Source: Acidobacteria bacterium Mor1 (GTDB lineage Bacteria; Acidobacteriota; Polarisedimenticolia; Polarisedimenticolales; Polarisedimenticolaceae). From it: a stretch of 64,000 nt of DNA. Shown one piece after another: positions 18,701 through 26,260 of this stretch. The position numbers and the translations under genes are program-made. Positions within the stretch are counted from its first letter, which is position 1. The number at the start of each line of letters is the position of its first letter. Location: contig CP011806.1 of NCBI GenBank assembly GCA_001664505.1, forward strand, positions 5,480,589-5,544,588, read 5' to 3'. The notes under the pieces were generated by a model, which worked only from the letters and a program-made list of their open reading frames with translations, did no database searches and was not told the DNA's origin.

Positions 18701-19051
18701 GACACCCCCGGCGCGGACATGGCGATGCTTGATCGCCTGGCCACCCTGCAGAAGGATCTCGACGCGTTGACCGTGCAGATGGTCGGCGATCGCAGCCTGG
18801 CCCGCCGCTCGGTACCGACCGAGCCGGGGATCCTACAGCGGGTCTCCCGGATCATCGGGGGACAGTGGACCGCGACCTCGGCGCCAACCGGTACCAACCG
18901 CGATCAGTACCGCTTCGCCTCGGAAGCCTTCGCTCCGGCGCTGGCGGAGCTGAAGCGGTTGGATGGAGCGCTGTCGGCGGTGGAGCGGGAGCTGGAAGGC
19001 CTGGGAGCCCCGTGGACGCCTGGCCGGATCCCGACCTGGCAGCCTGAGTAG
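15767..19051 (+). CDS. Large secreted VPS10/BNR-repeat protein (sialidase-like propeller)
   Basis: 1094 aa from ATG 15767, behind GAGGAGGAG. Signal peptide about 1-21, then a Lys-rich linker. At least eight BNR/Asp-box repeats of the form S-x-D-G-G-x-x-W (KSVDGGSSW, KTTDGGATW, RSTDGGATW, RSTDGGVSW, RSRDRGKSW, SVDRGKRW and others) build one or two sortilin-type propellers over about residues 45-740. The region 740-1094 contains a coiled, Lys/Glu-rich piece (around 805-830) and a C-terminal helical domain. Often annotated as glycosyl hydrolase, but no sialidase Arg triad or catalytic Asp is apparent, so a binding role is equally likely. Divergent from the dioxygenase gene with a 123-bp shared promoter gap. 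Confidence 0.85.
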   Translation: MKRLLLALCLIALIGAPAVEAKKKKDKADEPESKFKSTTFSGLSLRLIGPALTSGRIGDIAVNPEDHSEWFVAVASGGVWRTRNAGTTFTPVFDSQGSYSIGCVTIDPNNPNVIWVGTGENNSQRSVGYGDGVYKSVDGGSSWTHMGLKDSQHIGKILVDPRDSNVVYVAAQGPLWNAGGDRGLYKTTDGGATWDKVLEISENTGVTDIVLDSRNPDVILAASYQRRRRVWTLINGGPEGGLHRSTDGGATWNKVKGMPGVDIGRIGLTQSPAQPDIYYAIVEAEGDKGGFFRSTDGGVSWKKRSSYMSSSPQYYNEIVADPEEPGRVYSLDTWMQVTDDGGKTFRRLGGNYRHVDDHALWIDPGDTRHMIVGCDGGIYETWDRGATWHYKPNLPVTQFYKIAVDNDAPFYNVYGGTQDNFTLGGPSRTASANGISNSDWFVTVGGDGFEAAVDPEDPDIVYSQWQYGNLVRYDRSSGELLDIKPQPEPGDDPLRWNWDSALLISPHKASRIYFAAQRVFQSENRGESWIPISDDLTRALDRNALEVMGRIQKVDAVSKNRSTSPYGNIVALSESPLEEGLLYAGTDDGLIQVREAGGGWRKVDGISGVPELSYVSDVEASAHDVDTVYAVFQNFKSGDFKPYLYRSRDRGKSWSSISSNLPERGSVYTIVEDHERPDLLFAGTEFGLFFSVDRGKRWTQLKGSFPTVAVRDLEIQRRESDLVVGTFGRGIYILDDYSPLRQVTSAMLDQEATLFEPRRAWMYVPSVPLGIGGKSFQGDSHYTVDNPFGATFTYYMADALQSREDKRKKAEKKAEEAGEVYSYPSWDDLRAEDREQHPVVYLTVRDEDGNVIRRIKGKTGAGFQRVTWDLRWPASDPVDLSGPGLFNPFASSAMGPLAVPGVYSVSLSKRVDGVTTDLGEPQTFRTEPLGTAKLAAKDRDALLAFQRKVARLQRAVLGANRVRGQMGTRIRHLNQAVLDTPGADMAMLDRLATLQKDLDALTVQMVGDRSLARRSVPTEPGILQRVSRIIGGQWTATSAPTGTNRDQYRFASEAFAPALAELKRLDGALSAVERELEGLGAPWTPGRIPTWQPE

Positions 19052-19084
19052 CCGCTAGCCGGCAGTTCAGCACTCTGAAACGAA

Positions 19085-19111
19085 ACGGCCGGCCCCCCAT
19101 GGGCCGGCCGT
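19085..19111. terminator. Bidirectional terminator hairpin
   Basis: ACGGCCGGCCC (19085-19095) and GGGCCGGCCGT (19101-19111), an 11-bp perfect stem with a 5-nt loop, between convergent genes. Read on the minus strand it is followed by TTTCGTTT, a weak U-tract, so it suits the minus-strand gene better. Confidence 0.65.
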
Positions 19112-19140
19112 CTACATTCAGCGTGGTGGATCGCTGAGTT

Positions 19141-20031
19141 TCAGGGCTGTTGCGCGATCAGTTTGATCGCGCCGCGAACGTGGTAACGAAGCTCCATTTC
19201 GTCGTCGTAGGGCATGAGCTGGACCGGCTCCCATTGACCGCCGGCGCCCATGCGGCTCCATCCCGCCTCATCGTCTGAGTCGATCCAGTCGACCCACAGC
19301 TTGCCGTTGCTGCTGTGAACCTGCGGCGCGATCGTGCCGTCGTAGCTGGTGACGGTAACGATCTGCGGGACGAAGGTCCCTTCGATGTCCTGAGACAGCA
19401 CGATCTGTCGTGGCGTGGCGCCATAGCCGTAGTCGTGGACTTCATACGCTACGTAGAGATTGCCGTTGTGCATCGTTCCGAATGGCCGAAGAGAGGCTTC
19501 GGTCGGACTCGACACGACATCCGGCACACTCCAGCTCGACAGGTCCTGCGGAGCTACCGAGTGCAGCACCGCGGGCGTGGAGTCGTCGACCCACCAGAAG
19601 AGGTGCACATCGCCTGTGGCCGGATCGATCACCAGCGACGGGTCAAGTTCGTCGAGAGACGAGGAGGCAATGACCGTCGGCGTAGACCAGCTTCCATCGT
19701 AGGAGCTAAGGACAATATCGTAGCCGCTCGGGGAGTTACTAGCCCAGGCAACGATAGGGGTGTCGGTGGTCGGATGGACCGCGATGCTTGGGTATCCATC
19801 GCCATTTGCCAGCCCTTGCTCGTTGAGGACCTTGACGCTTGGATGAGTTCGGTACTTTTGCCAAACCAAGCCGAACGGGTCGGAGTCGCCGTCGATGGCC
19901 TCCAGGATGCCTGGTCGTTTGGGGGTGCCTGGCGCTGGGTCGATGACGGAAACCTCTGCCCAGCATGTTAGCGAGAGAGCCAACACTATTGGCCCGCACA
20001 ATCCGCGTCTAAGGTAAGGGGTGAACTTCAT
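19141..20031 (-). CDS. Secreted beta-propeller-like protein of unknown function
   Basis: 296 aa with a signal peptide (cut near residue 26, after TCWAE or just before it). The body has repeated strands of the form P-S-I-A-V-H-P ... P-I-V-A-W-A-S and G-N-L-Y-V-A-Y-E, as in exo-alpha-sialidase/BNR-like propellers, but Asp-boxes are degenerate and no active-site residues are recognised. The ATG overlaps the stop of the upstream XRE-TPR regulator gene by 4 bp, so the two are co-translated. Base composition is lower in G+C than in flanking genes. Target or partner of the regulator by context only. Confidence 0.7.
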   Translation of the reverse strand: MKFTPYLRRGLCGPIVLALSLTCWAEVSVIDPAPGTPKRPGILEAIDGDSDPFGLVWQKYRTHPSVKVLNEQGLANGDGYPSIAVHPTTDTPIVAWASNSPSGYDIVLSSYDGSWSTPTVIASSSLDELDPSLVIDPATGDVHLFWWVDDSTPAVLHSVAPQDLSSWSVPDVVSSPTEASLRPFGTMHNGNLYVAYEVHDYGYGATPRQIVLSQDIEGTFVPQIVTVTSYDGTIAPQVHSSNGKLWVDWIDSDDEAGWSRMGAGGQWEPVQLMPYDDEMELRYHVRGAIKLIAQQP

Positions 20032-21194
20032 GCCTTGACTCCACTCAGGTGCGCCCGGAAAATCTCGGCTTCCTCCGAGTCACCAACCCTTCGAAGGAGG
20101 GTCTTGAGCGTCTTTTCGTTGGAGACTACGCCAGCACGGTCGTTTCGCGCTTCAGAGACTCGCCAGAGATAGAAGCAGTTCTGGAAGACAACTGAGATGT
20201 ACTCATGCGGTCTCGCAATCTGATTCGAGCGAATGCAGTACGCCTCCGTGTTCTCCAGTTGGTTCTGTTTGAAGCTGATTAGGCCGAGGTTAGCTAGGGC
20301 GATCGCGTCGAGCCGATCGAATCCTCGATCCTTGTTCGCTGAAAGAACTCTCTCAAGAGCCCGCTTTGCTTCGTCAAGGCGGTCAGCTTGAATGAGTGCG
20401 CTGGAATGACTGATTCTGAGGTGGGCAAGGTTGAAAGACTCGGAAGCTCCCTCCAAGGCGGTGAAGGCCTCGTCGAAAACCGAGCACGCCTCGTCGGCCC
20501 TGCCGAGTGCACTCAGAACCTCTCCATGAACGGAGAACAAAGTGATCGCCGTGCCGGACGGTAGGTCGTCTAGTTCGCGGGATTCTTTTCGCGCTTGCTC
20601 GATAGCCATTAGCGCGATGGTGAAACGACCGGTGCGTCGGCAGCATCTCGCGAGACATTCAAGAGCTTGAACGCGCTGAATCTGTGAGAGTTCTTTGTTG
20701 TTCAGCAGGTATTCGAACTCTTCCTTTGCGGCGCTGTACCTCTCGAGGCCCAGAAGGCAGTACGCCCTTCGGAGTCTCCAGCCGAGGAGCGTTTCCAGCG
20801 TTGCCTGCTCAGCACAGCGATCCATCAGATATTCATAGAGTCCGACGGCCTCGCGATAGTGGCCAGCGCGTCGCGCTTTTCGCGCTTCTTCTTCGGCCTC
20901 TTCCCGGCTCTTGCCTTGGATGGTTGCCGACAACATGCCGTGCTTCAGATCGATTTCGAAGCGTTCGGCCATCGAAGACACCGGGACACCGTAGATCTCG
21001 CTCAGGGCGAACATCCGTGGGAACGTCGGTACGGCCTGGCCGTTCTCGATGCGAGAAAGATGAGATTTGGTGATGCGTTCCGGGTATCCGGTCGACATCT
21101 CCTCGACCGCATCGAGGGACAGTCGGCGGGATTCGCGGACTGAGCGGAGATAGCGGCCGAATCTCCGATTCTCAATGCTGAATGCCTTTTGCAC
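20028..21194 (-). CDS. XRE-type HTH regulator with TPR domain
   Basis: 388 aa from GTG 21194, selected because GGGGGGAGGGG precedes it; the frame upstream of this lacks conservation. Residues about 8-75 are a Cro/CI-type helix-turn-helix (F-G-R-Y-L-R-S-V-R-E ... I-T-K-S-H-L-S-R-I-E-N-G). The rest is a run of TPR-like helical hairpins (A-R-R-A-G-H-Y-R-E-A-V-G-L-Y-E; A-L-E-C-L-A-R-C-C-R-R-T-G-R). The HTH plus TPR arrangement resembles peptide-responsive RRNPP regulators such as Rgg/PlcR, though it is longer. The downstream gene for a secreted protein overlaps by 4 bp. GC is about 50-60 percent, below the neighbourhood. Confidence 0.82.
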   Translation of the reverse strand: MQKAFSIENRRFGRYLRSVRESRRLSLDAVEEMSTGYPERITKSHLSRIENGQAVPTFPRMFALSEIYGVPVSSMAERFEIDLKHGMLSATIQGKSREEAEEEARKARRAGHYREAVGLYEYLMDRCAEQATLETLLGWRLRRAYCLLGLERYSAAKEEFEYLLNNKELSQIQRVQALECLARCCRRTGRFTIALMAIEQARKESRELDDLPSGTAITLFSVHGEVLSALGRADEACSVFDEAFTALEGASESFNLAHLRISHSSALIQADRLDEAKRALERVLSANKDRGFDRLDAIALANLGLISFKQNQLENTEAYCIRSNQIARPHEYISVVFQNCFYLWRVSEARNDRAGVVSNEKTLKTLLRRVGDSEEAEIFRAHLSGVKA

Positions 21195-21520
21195 GCCCCT
21201 CCCCCCACAGGCGGCCTCGAGCGGGGGCACGTGTCGCGGACCGGGTGTCAACGGTTCTCCCTGCCATCTACGACCCGTTCTCAAGACCGAGTTGTCATCC
21301 TGGGAATAGATAAACCGCGACAACCGACAGGCGTCGAGAAAAAACCCCTAGGTGAGTTGCGCATTGGAAACCCATTCGCTAAGTCTTTGCGTTACAGTTG
21401 CTTGCGGATTTTGCGCCTTGCGTCGTTGTCCGCGCAGAAGGGCATGGAACGGCGGCCTGAGGCAGGGGCTTCGATGAGGTAGACTCGCCGTTCTTGGCTC
21501 ATCGGCAAGGGGGACTTTCG
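21195..21520. other. 326-bp divergent intergenic region
   Basis: Lies between the XRE-TPR regulator (minus) and the cytochrome c gene (plus), so must hold both promoters. It is AT-richer than the surroundings, especially 21300-21430 (includes an A6 run and TTTGCG stretches). I see no open frame with a Shine-Dalgarno, no tRNA and no convincing palindrome. Confidence 0.5.
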
Positions 21521-21973
21521 ATGGCATGTCGGACGCTCATTATCGGAACTGCGGTCGCCATGGCCGTGTTCTGTCTCACCGGATGCGGGGGAGGTGCGGG
21601 GACCGGTTCAGCGGACGCCACGGCGGGGAGCGGCGACACCGGTGGCGGCTCCCCCGATGCGGCGCCCCAGGCCGATGTGGCCCAAGCGGATGAGTCTCCG
21701 GGCGCTAAGTTCTACGAGCAGTGGGGCTGCGCGGTGTGCCACGGGAAGGATCAGGGAGGCAATCGGTTCGGCCCGACCCTGCGCGGCCTGGCGCCTCACT
21801 GGACCGCCGACGACATGGCGTCTTACCTGCTGAAGCCCCAGTCCTTCCACGATCGCAACGACCGCATGCGCGAGATCGCCAAGAAGTACAACACGATGGT
21901 GATGCCCCCGTACGATCATCCGCACGCCGATCGACTGGAACTGGCGACTTGGATCCTGTCCCTGGAGGAGTAG
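21521..21973 (+). CDS. Lipoprotein cytochrome c (mono-haem)
   Basis: 150 aa. ATG 21521 follows AAGGGGGAC; an in-frame GTG/ATG further up would only lengthen the n-region. Residues 1-25 are a lipoprotein signal with lipobox L-T-G-C, so the protein is anchored by a lipidated Cys. A Gly/Ala/Asp-rich linker follows. The haem site is C70-A-V-C73-H74, with the axial Met probably in N-T-M-V-M-P-P-Y near residue 125. Class I-type small cytochrome; electron-transfer partner unknown. It stands alone, convergent with the glycosyltransferase gene. Confidence 0.9.
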   Translation: MACRTLIIGTAVAMAVFCLTGCGGGAGTGSADATAGSGDTGGGSPDAAPQADVAQADESPGAKFYEQWGCAVCHGKDQGGNRFGPTLRGLAPHWTADDMASYLLKPQSFHDRNDRMREIAKKYNTMVMPPYDHPHADRLELATWILSLEE

Positions 21974-21974
21974 C

Positions 21975-22949
21975 CTAGCGCCCGGGCATGGAGCCGGTCG
22001 CCGGGGAGGCCATCAGCCGGCGCCAGCACTCGACGACGCTTTGTTCTTCACTCTGAGGCGTGTGCGGCGCCGCCAGCTCCCGGGCATTCCTGATCAGCGG
22101 GTGCCAGCGGGTCATCCGGCCGGCGAGCAGGTCCTGGAGCATCGGCTCCATCCGCCGCGCCAGGGAGATGTAGTCGCCGCCGTCGGCCAGGATGGCGTTC
22201 TGCTCCGGCCCTTCTCCCTGCAGCACGTCCCGCATTCCGATGCCGTGGTAACCGGCGATCACCGCCCCGGCGGACATCGCTTCCCAGACCGAGAGGTTCA
22301 GCGCCTCCTCGGTGCTGAGCGTCAGGAATACCGATGCCTTGCGCACCTCGGCGGCATAGTCGGCGTGATCGAGGCCGTCGATGCCGACCCACTCGATCTG
22401 CTTCGCCATGCGCGGGTCCCGGGCACCGAGTACCCGACGCAGCGCGTGGACCCGCTTGGCCTTGCGCTTGAAGTAGACGATCCGCGGCTGCTTCTCCTCG
22501 GGGCGGTAGGCGAAGAGCTGGGGATCGACGGCGAAGTCGAGGAGCTCGACGGGGAGCCCCATGCTCCAGGCGACGGCGTCTCGCACGAAAGGGGAGACGG
22601 TCAGCACCCGCTCGATCCCGTGGTCCCGCCAGTCCTGCCCGCCCCTCAGATGGGGGAAGATGTAGGACCAGCTGAGGGCACAGACGATGCGCCGCAGGGG
22701 TTTGTCCCGCAGGGCTTCCATCAGGTTGGCGGCGGCCTCGGGGATCACGATCACGTCCCCCGGATTGAGGGCGGGGCCGGCTTCCCAGGAGGTCACCGGG
22801 ACACCGGGCATCCCCGGCGCGCGGAAGCCCTGGCGGCTGTGGAGGATCGAGGCCTCGAATCCGTGCTCCACCAGGATGCGCACGTGCCGATACAGGCGAT
22901 GGATGCCCCCGGAGCGGATCTCCATATCCGGGCAGAAATAGAAGATCAT
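21975..22949 (-). CDS. Glycosyltransferase (GT4-like)
   Basis: 324 aa from ATG 22949; an in-frame TTG at 22985 is possible but would overlap the divergent gene. The N-terminus has the Rossmann start and G-G-I-H-R-L-Y-R-H. The C-terminal half contains the donor-binding features of GT-B enzymes: K-R-K-A-K-R-V-H, V-F-L-T-L-S-T-E-E-A-L-N-L-S-V-W-E-A-M-S-A-G-A-V, close to the E-x7-E motif. Likely transfers a sugar to a surface glycan or glycoprotein. Its promoter is shared with the divergent glycosyltransferase at 22970, only 20 bp away. Confidence 0.78.
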   Translation of the reverse strand: MIFYFCPDMEIRSGGIHRLYRHVRILVEHGFEASILHSRQGFRAPGMPGVPVTSWEAGPALNPGDVIVIPEAAANLMEALRDKPLRRIVCALSWSYIFPHLRGGQDWRDHGIERVLTVSPFVRDAVAWSMGLPVELLDFAVDPQLFAYRPEEKQPRIVYFKRKAKRVHALRRVLGARDPRMAKQIEWVGIDGLDHADYAAEVRKASVFLTLSTEEALNLSVWEAMSAGAVIAGYHGIGMRDVLQGEGPEQNAILADGGDYISLARRMEPMLQDLLAGRMTRWHPLIRNARELAAPHTPQSEEQSVVECWRRLMASPATGSMPGR

Positions 22950-22969
22950 GGGGATAATGAATAACGTCG

Positions 22970-24166
22970 ATGGCGAAAGATGCAAATAATTTGAATCTCG
23001 GCGGCGAACCCCCGATCGTGCTCTACTCCCGGCAATGGGAGGAGAACCCGGCCAAGCGCCTGCGGGTGATCGACCCGCTGGAGCGGCTGGCTGCCTCCGG
23101 GGCCCTCGAGATCCACCCCATGGAGGAGGTCTTTCGCCCGGATTCCGGCTTCGAGCGGCGGCGGGTCTCGGCGCTCTTTCTCTATGTCCTCGACTTCAAC
23201 GCCGGTTCTCCCGAAGTCGCTCGCGGTCTGCGCTGGGCCCTGCGCCACGGCCGGGCGGTGCTCTGCGACACCGACGACCAGTACCTGATTCCTCACGGCG
23301 CCAGCCCCTTTGACGGTCCGCTGGACCCACACCTGCCCTACTTCGAGGAGTTGCTCAAGGCTGCCCACGCGGTGACCGTCACCGGCGATGCGCTCAAGGA
23401 GGAGATGCAGGCGCTGAACGACCGCGTGGTGGTGATTCCCAACACCGTCACGCCGGCGCACTACGTGGCCCGCCCCGCGGGCGCCGGCAGCGCCCCGAAG
23501 GCAGGGGAGTCGCTGCGAGTCGGCTGGTGCGGCGGGCCGACGCACCTGGACGATCTGTGCCTGATGCTTCCGGCGGTCGCCGAACTCCAGGCCCGCCACG
23601 ACTTCGAGCTGGTGCTGTTCGGGATGTTCGACGAGGAGATGTCCACGCTGGTCGAGCGCACCCGGGAGCTGGGTGCGGTGGGCGGAGTCAGCACGGGCGC
23701 TGAGTCTTCCGGTTGGATCGACGCCTTCCGGCGGCTATCCCGGGCGCTCGAAGGGGTGCGTTACCGGCACGTGCCGTCGGTGCCCTACCGGGAGTTCCCG
23801 GCGGCGCTGGCTTCGCTTGAGCTGGATATCGGGCTCTGTCCGCTCCACGACACCCGCTTCAACCGCTGCAAGTCGGCGGTGAAGTTCTACCAGTACGCGG
23901 CCGCCGGGGCGGTGACCCTGGCAAGTGACGTCGAGCCCTACACTCACGAGCCCTGCTGCCGCACCGTCAACACCGTCGAGAGCTGGAGCATGGCCCTGGG
24001 CCGCCTGCTGGAAGACGAGGGCTTCCGCGAGGCCTGCCGTACGCAGCAGCGCAAGTGGGTGTCGGAGAACCGGACCCTGGAGCGGGTCGGACCGCTGTAC
24101 GAGGAGCTTCTGACGCAGCTTCCCGCCCGGGTTCGTGCGGCCTTTCGAGCGGCTCGGTCGGGCTAG
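22970..24166 (+). CDS. Glycosyltransferase (GT-B fold, GT4-like)
   Basis: 398 aa. N-terminal half has D-T-D-D-Q-Y-L-I and A-V-T-V-T-G-D-A-L; the C-terminal half shows R-V-G-W-C-G-G-P-T-H, the D-I-G-L-C-P-L segment and N-R-C-K-S-A-V-K-F-Y-Q-Y-A-A-A-G-A-V, which is the common donor-binding stretch of Glyco_trans_1-type enzymes. Substrate unknown. Divergent from another glycosyltransferase with a minimal gap, so both are probably expressed together in cell-surface polysaccharide or protein glycosylation. Followed by a hairpin. Confidence 0.82.
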   Translation: MAKDANNLNLGGEPPIVLYSRQWEENPAKRLRVIDPLERLAASGALEIHPMEEVFRPDSGFERRRVSALFLYVLDFNAGSPEVARGLRWALRHGRAVLCDTDDQYLIPHGASPFDGPLDPHLPYFEELLKAAHAVTVTGDALKEEMQALNDRVVVIPNTVTPAHYVARPAGAGSAPKAGESLRVGWCGGPTHLDDLCLMLPAVAELQARHDFELVLFGMFDEEMSTLVERTRELGAVGGVSTGAESSGWIDAFRRLSRALEGVRYRHVPSVPYREFPAALASLELDIGLCPLHDTRFNRCKSAVKFYQYAAAGAVTLASDVEPYTHEPCCRTVNTVESWSMALGRLLEDEGFREACRTQQRKWVSENRTLERVGPLYEELLTQLPARVRAAFRAARSG

Positions 24167-24180
24167 GCGGGTCGGGCTAG

Positions 24181-24206
24181 CCTTCGGCGGCGGGCGCCGC
24201 CGAAGG
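24181..24206. terminator. Hairpin between convergent genes
   Basis: CCTTCGGCGGC (24181-24191) pairs with GCCGCCGAAGG (24196-24206): 11 bp, tetraloop GGGC. No U-tract. Placed 15 bp after the glycosyltransferase stop and 12 bp before the PspC stop. Confidence 0.55.
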
Positions 24207-24217
24207 TGCCGTCACTT

Positions 24218-24409
24218 CTACGCGTGGGCCGCCCGGGGCACGATCAGCCACAGGGCCAGATAGACCAGGATGCCGGGGAAGGCCGCGGACAGGACGGAGA
24301 CCAGCACGAACAGGATGCGGGTCAGGGTCGGGTTCCAGCCGAGCCACTCGGCCAGGCCGCCGCAGACGCCTCCGAAGATGCGGTAACGGTTGGAAAGATG
24401 GAAAGGCAT
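24218..24409 (-). CDS. PspC-domain small membrane protein
   Basis: 63 aa covering one PspC domain: R-I-F-G-G-V-C-G-G-L-A-E-W-L-G, then a hydrophobic segment from about residue 30 to 56 ending in L-W-L-I-V-P. Start ATG 24409 follows AAGGAG. PspC proteins act at the inner membrane in phage-shock/envelope-stress responses; alone, without pspA, the role is uncertain. It follows two hairpin repeats in the same intergenic gap. Confidence 0.88.
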   Translation of the reverse strand: MPFHLSNRYRIFGGVCGGLAEWLGWNPTLTRILFVLVSVLSAAFPGILVYLALWLIVPRAAHA

Positions 24410-24502
24410 TGCGTTCTTCTCCTTGGGAGGTAGATCTCGCCTCCCATCCGAGAATACGCAGGGCGGGCCGAAACGGTTCCCCCAATTCCGAGCACCGAAA
24501 CC

Positions 24503-24542
24503 GGGGGCGGGAGAAAGGGGATCGATTTTCTCTCCCGCCCCC
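24503..24542. repeat. GC-rich inverted repeat, copy 1
   Basis: GGGGGCGGGAGA (24503-24514) and TCTCCCGCCCCC (24531-24542) form a perfect 12-bp stem with a 16-nt loop containing GGGGATCGA. The sequence and layout closely match copy 2 at 24613-24650, 110 bp away. Each copy is preceded by AAACC. Confidence 0.75.
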
Positions 24543-24612
24543 TGCCGCCGCACTCGAGACGACCGCCGAAGCGGGCGCCGCGGGTGCCGCGACCTTTTCG
24601 AAGCCAAAACCG

Positions 24613-24650
24613 GGGGGACGGGAGCAGAGGGGCGATCGCTCCCGTCCCCC
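24613..24650 (-). terminator. GC-rich inverted repeat, copy 2 (terminator of the FG-GAP gene)
   Basis: GGGGGACGGGAGC (24613-24625) pairs with GCTCCCGTCCCCC (24638-24650), a 13-bp perfect stem with loop AGAGGGGCGATC. On the minus strand it lies about 50 bp after the FG-GAP gene stop and is followed by GGTTTTGGCTT, so it can act as a terminator. Similar to copy 1, which suggests a dispersed repeat family. Confidence 0.7.
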
Positions 24651-24698
24651 GGGCCGACGAGAGAACCGTTCCCCCGCCGGCTACGAACCAACTCCTGC

Positions 24699-26132
24699 TC
24701 AGCGACGCCGCGGCTTGCCCCGGGGGCAGAAGCCGAAGTCCTTGAGCAGCACGATCTTGTCCGCGTGATCGACGGTGCCGTCCCCGTTGAGGTCCGAGCG
24801 CCCGCCGGCCTCTCCGAGATCACTCAGCAGGATCAGCAGATCCTTGAACCCGACGAAGCGGTTGCCGTCGATGTCCGACGTGCAGGGCAGCCGGTTGCCT
24901 GCGATCAGGTAGACCCGGCCGGTGTCGATCCCGTTGAAGCTCTGGCCGACGGCGGTGACCACGAAGTCGGGGAAGCCGTCGTCATCGGTGTCGCCGACGC
25001 TGAGGGCGTCGACGCCGAACTGGTCACCCGCGAGGGTGGCGGTCATCTGCCGCAGCAGCGCGCCGCTGCGGCCGGAGAACACGTAGCTGGCGCCGGCGGA
25101 TGCAGCACCGTTGCTGTCGTTGTAGCTGGCCACGACGATGTCGTTGAAGCCGTCGCCGTTGAGATCGGAGACGCCGCGACCGGGGCCGAAGCCGTCACCC
25201 ATGTCGAAGCCGCGCAGGCGGTGCAGGACCCGGCCGCTGCGGCCGGAGAAGACGTAGGCCTCTCCGCGGCCGATGGTCATCGCGTCTCCCTCGTAGGAGT
25301 AGTCGCCGACGAACACGTCGCCTATGCCGTCCCGGTTGACGTCGCCGGCGCCCGAGGCGAAGAAGACCGCGAAGAACTGGCTGCCGGACGGGTCCGGCGG
25401 TTCGAGGCTGTGCAGGATCTCCCCATTGGTTCCGTCGAGCAGCAAGGCGCGGTTTTCGCCGGTAGCGCCGACTACGAAGTCCTTGACTCCGTCCCGGTTG
25501 ACGTCGCCGACCAGGCCGGCGGCGGATCCGAGGGACGCGCCGGCGCTGTCGCCGTTGCGGGACCAGAGCAGCGAGCCGTCGGCGCCGCTGAAGACGAAGA
25601 TCCGTCCCTGGAACTCCAGGTCGACGGTCTGGAAGCGGGAGCCGGCCATGAAGTCGTCGTGGCCGTCGCCGTTGACGTCGCCGACGCCGCTGACGCTGTG
25701 GGCGAAGCCGGCGACCTCGGCACTGACGTCATGAAGCAGGGCGTTGGTCGCTCCGGAGTAGACCTGGACCAGGCCGCCGCCGATCACGTAGTCGTGGGTG
25801 CCGTCGTTATCGACGTCGCCGGCATCGGAAACGCTGTAGCCGAAGGCACTCCCCGGCGCGCCGTCGATGACGTTGAGCACGTCCCCGGTGGCACCGGAGT
25901 ACAGGGATACCCGGCCGGCGAAGCCGTCCCGGGCGATGGCGGGGATCAGGATCTCATCGACCCCGTCTCCGTTGACGTCACTCAGTTGGCCTGCAACCCA
26001 ACCGTACCAATCGCCGGTCTGGTCACCCTGGAACAACTCGAGAACTTCGACGTCGTCTTCGACGAACTGGGCGGACGCCGTGGTCAGCGCGGTGCACGCG
26101 AACAAGGCGAGCAAGATTCGGGATTTTCTCAT
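24699..26132 (-). CDS. Secreted FG-GAP/integrin-alpha-like propeller with dockerin-type tail
   Basis: 477 aa. ATG 26132 is preferred over ATG 26138 because GAGGGA sits at good spacing only for 26132. Signal peptide about 1-22. Seven or so FG-GAP repeats follow (D-x-N-x-D-G-x-x-D and F-x-G-x-x-G-x-L motifs), each with a calcium loop, making a beta-propeller. The last ~65 residues resemble a type I dockerin: D-I-D-G-N-R-F-V-G-F-K-D-L, then D-L-N-G-D-G-T-V-D-H-A-D-K-I, the two EF-hand-like copies. No cohesin gene lies in the window. Surface or extracellular adhesion role inferred. Confidence 0.85.
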   Translation of the reverse strand: MRKSRILLALFACTALTTASAQFVEDDVEVLELFQGDQTGDWYGWVAGQLSDVNGDGVDEILIPAIARDGFAGRVSLYSGATGDVLNVIDGAPGSAFGYSVSDAGDVDNDGTHDYVIGGGLVQVYSGATNALLHDVSAEVAGFAHSVSGVGDVNGDGHDDFMAGSRFQTVDLEFQGRIFVFSGADGSLLWSRNGDSAGASLGSAAGLVGDVNRDGVKDFVVGATGENRALLLDGTNGEILHSLEPPDPSGSQFFAVFFASGAGDVNRDGIGDVFVGDYSYEGDAMTIGRGEAYVFSGRSGRVLHRLRGFDMGDGFGPGRGVSDLNGDGFNDIVVASYNDSNGAASAGASYVFSGRSGALLRQMTATLAGDQFGVDALSVGDTDDDGFPDFVVTAVGQSFNGIDTGRVYLIAGNRLPCTSDIDGNRFVGFKDLLILLSDLGEAGGRSDLNGDGTVDHADKIVLLKDFGFCPRGKPRRR

Positions 26133-26260
26133 CGACATTCCCTCGCGGTAACGCCCCTCGTGGCTTAGAGGGTGCGTCGGTCGGGGAATCGCCGCTGTCG
26201 GAATCTTGCGCATGGGCTACTTCAGAAGTTCTCTTCGCGAACAGGCTCGTAAGAGCGAAA

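Noticed and set aside
24390-26168. Plus-strand frame antisense to the FG-GAP gene
   Set aside because: Composition is a mirror of the calcium-loop repeats; no domain or Shine-Dalgarno.
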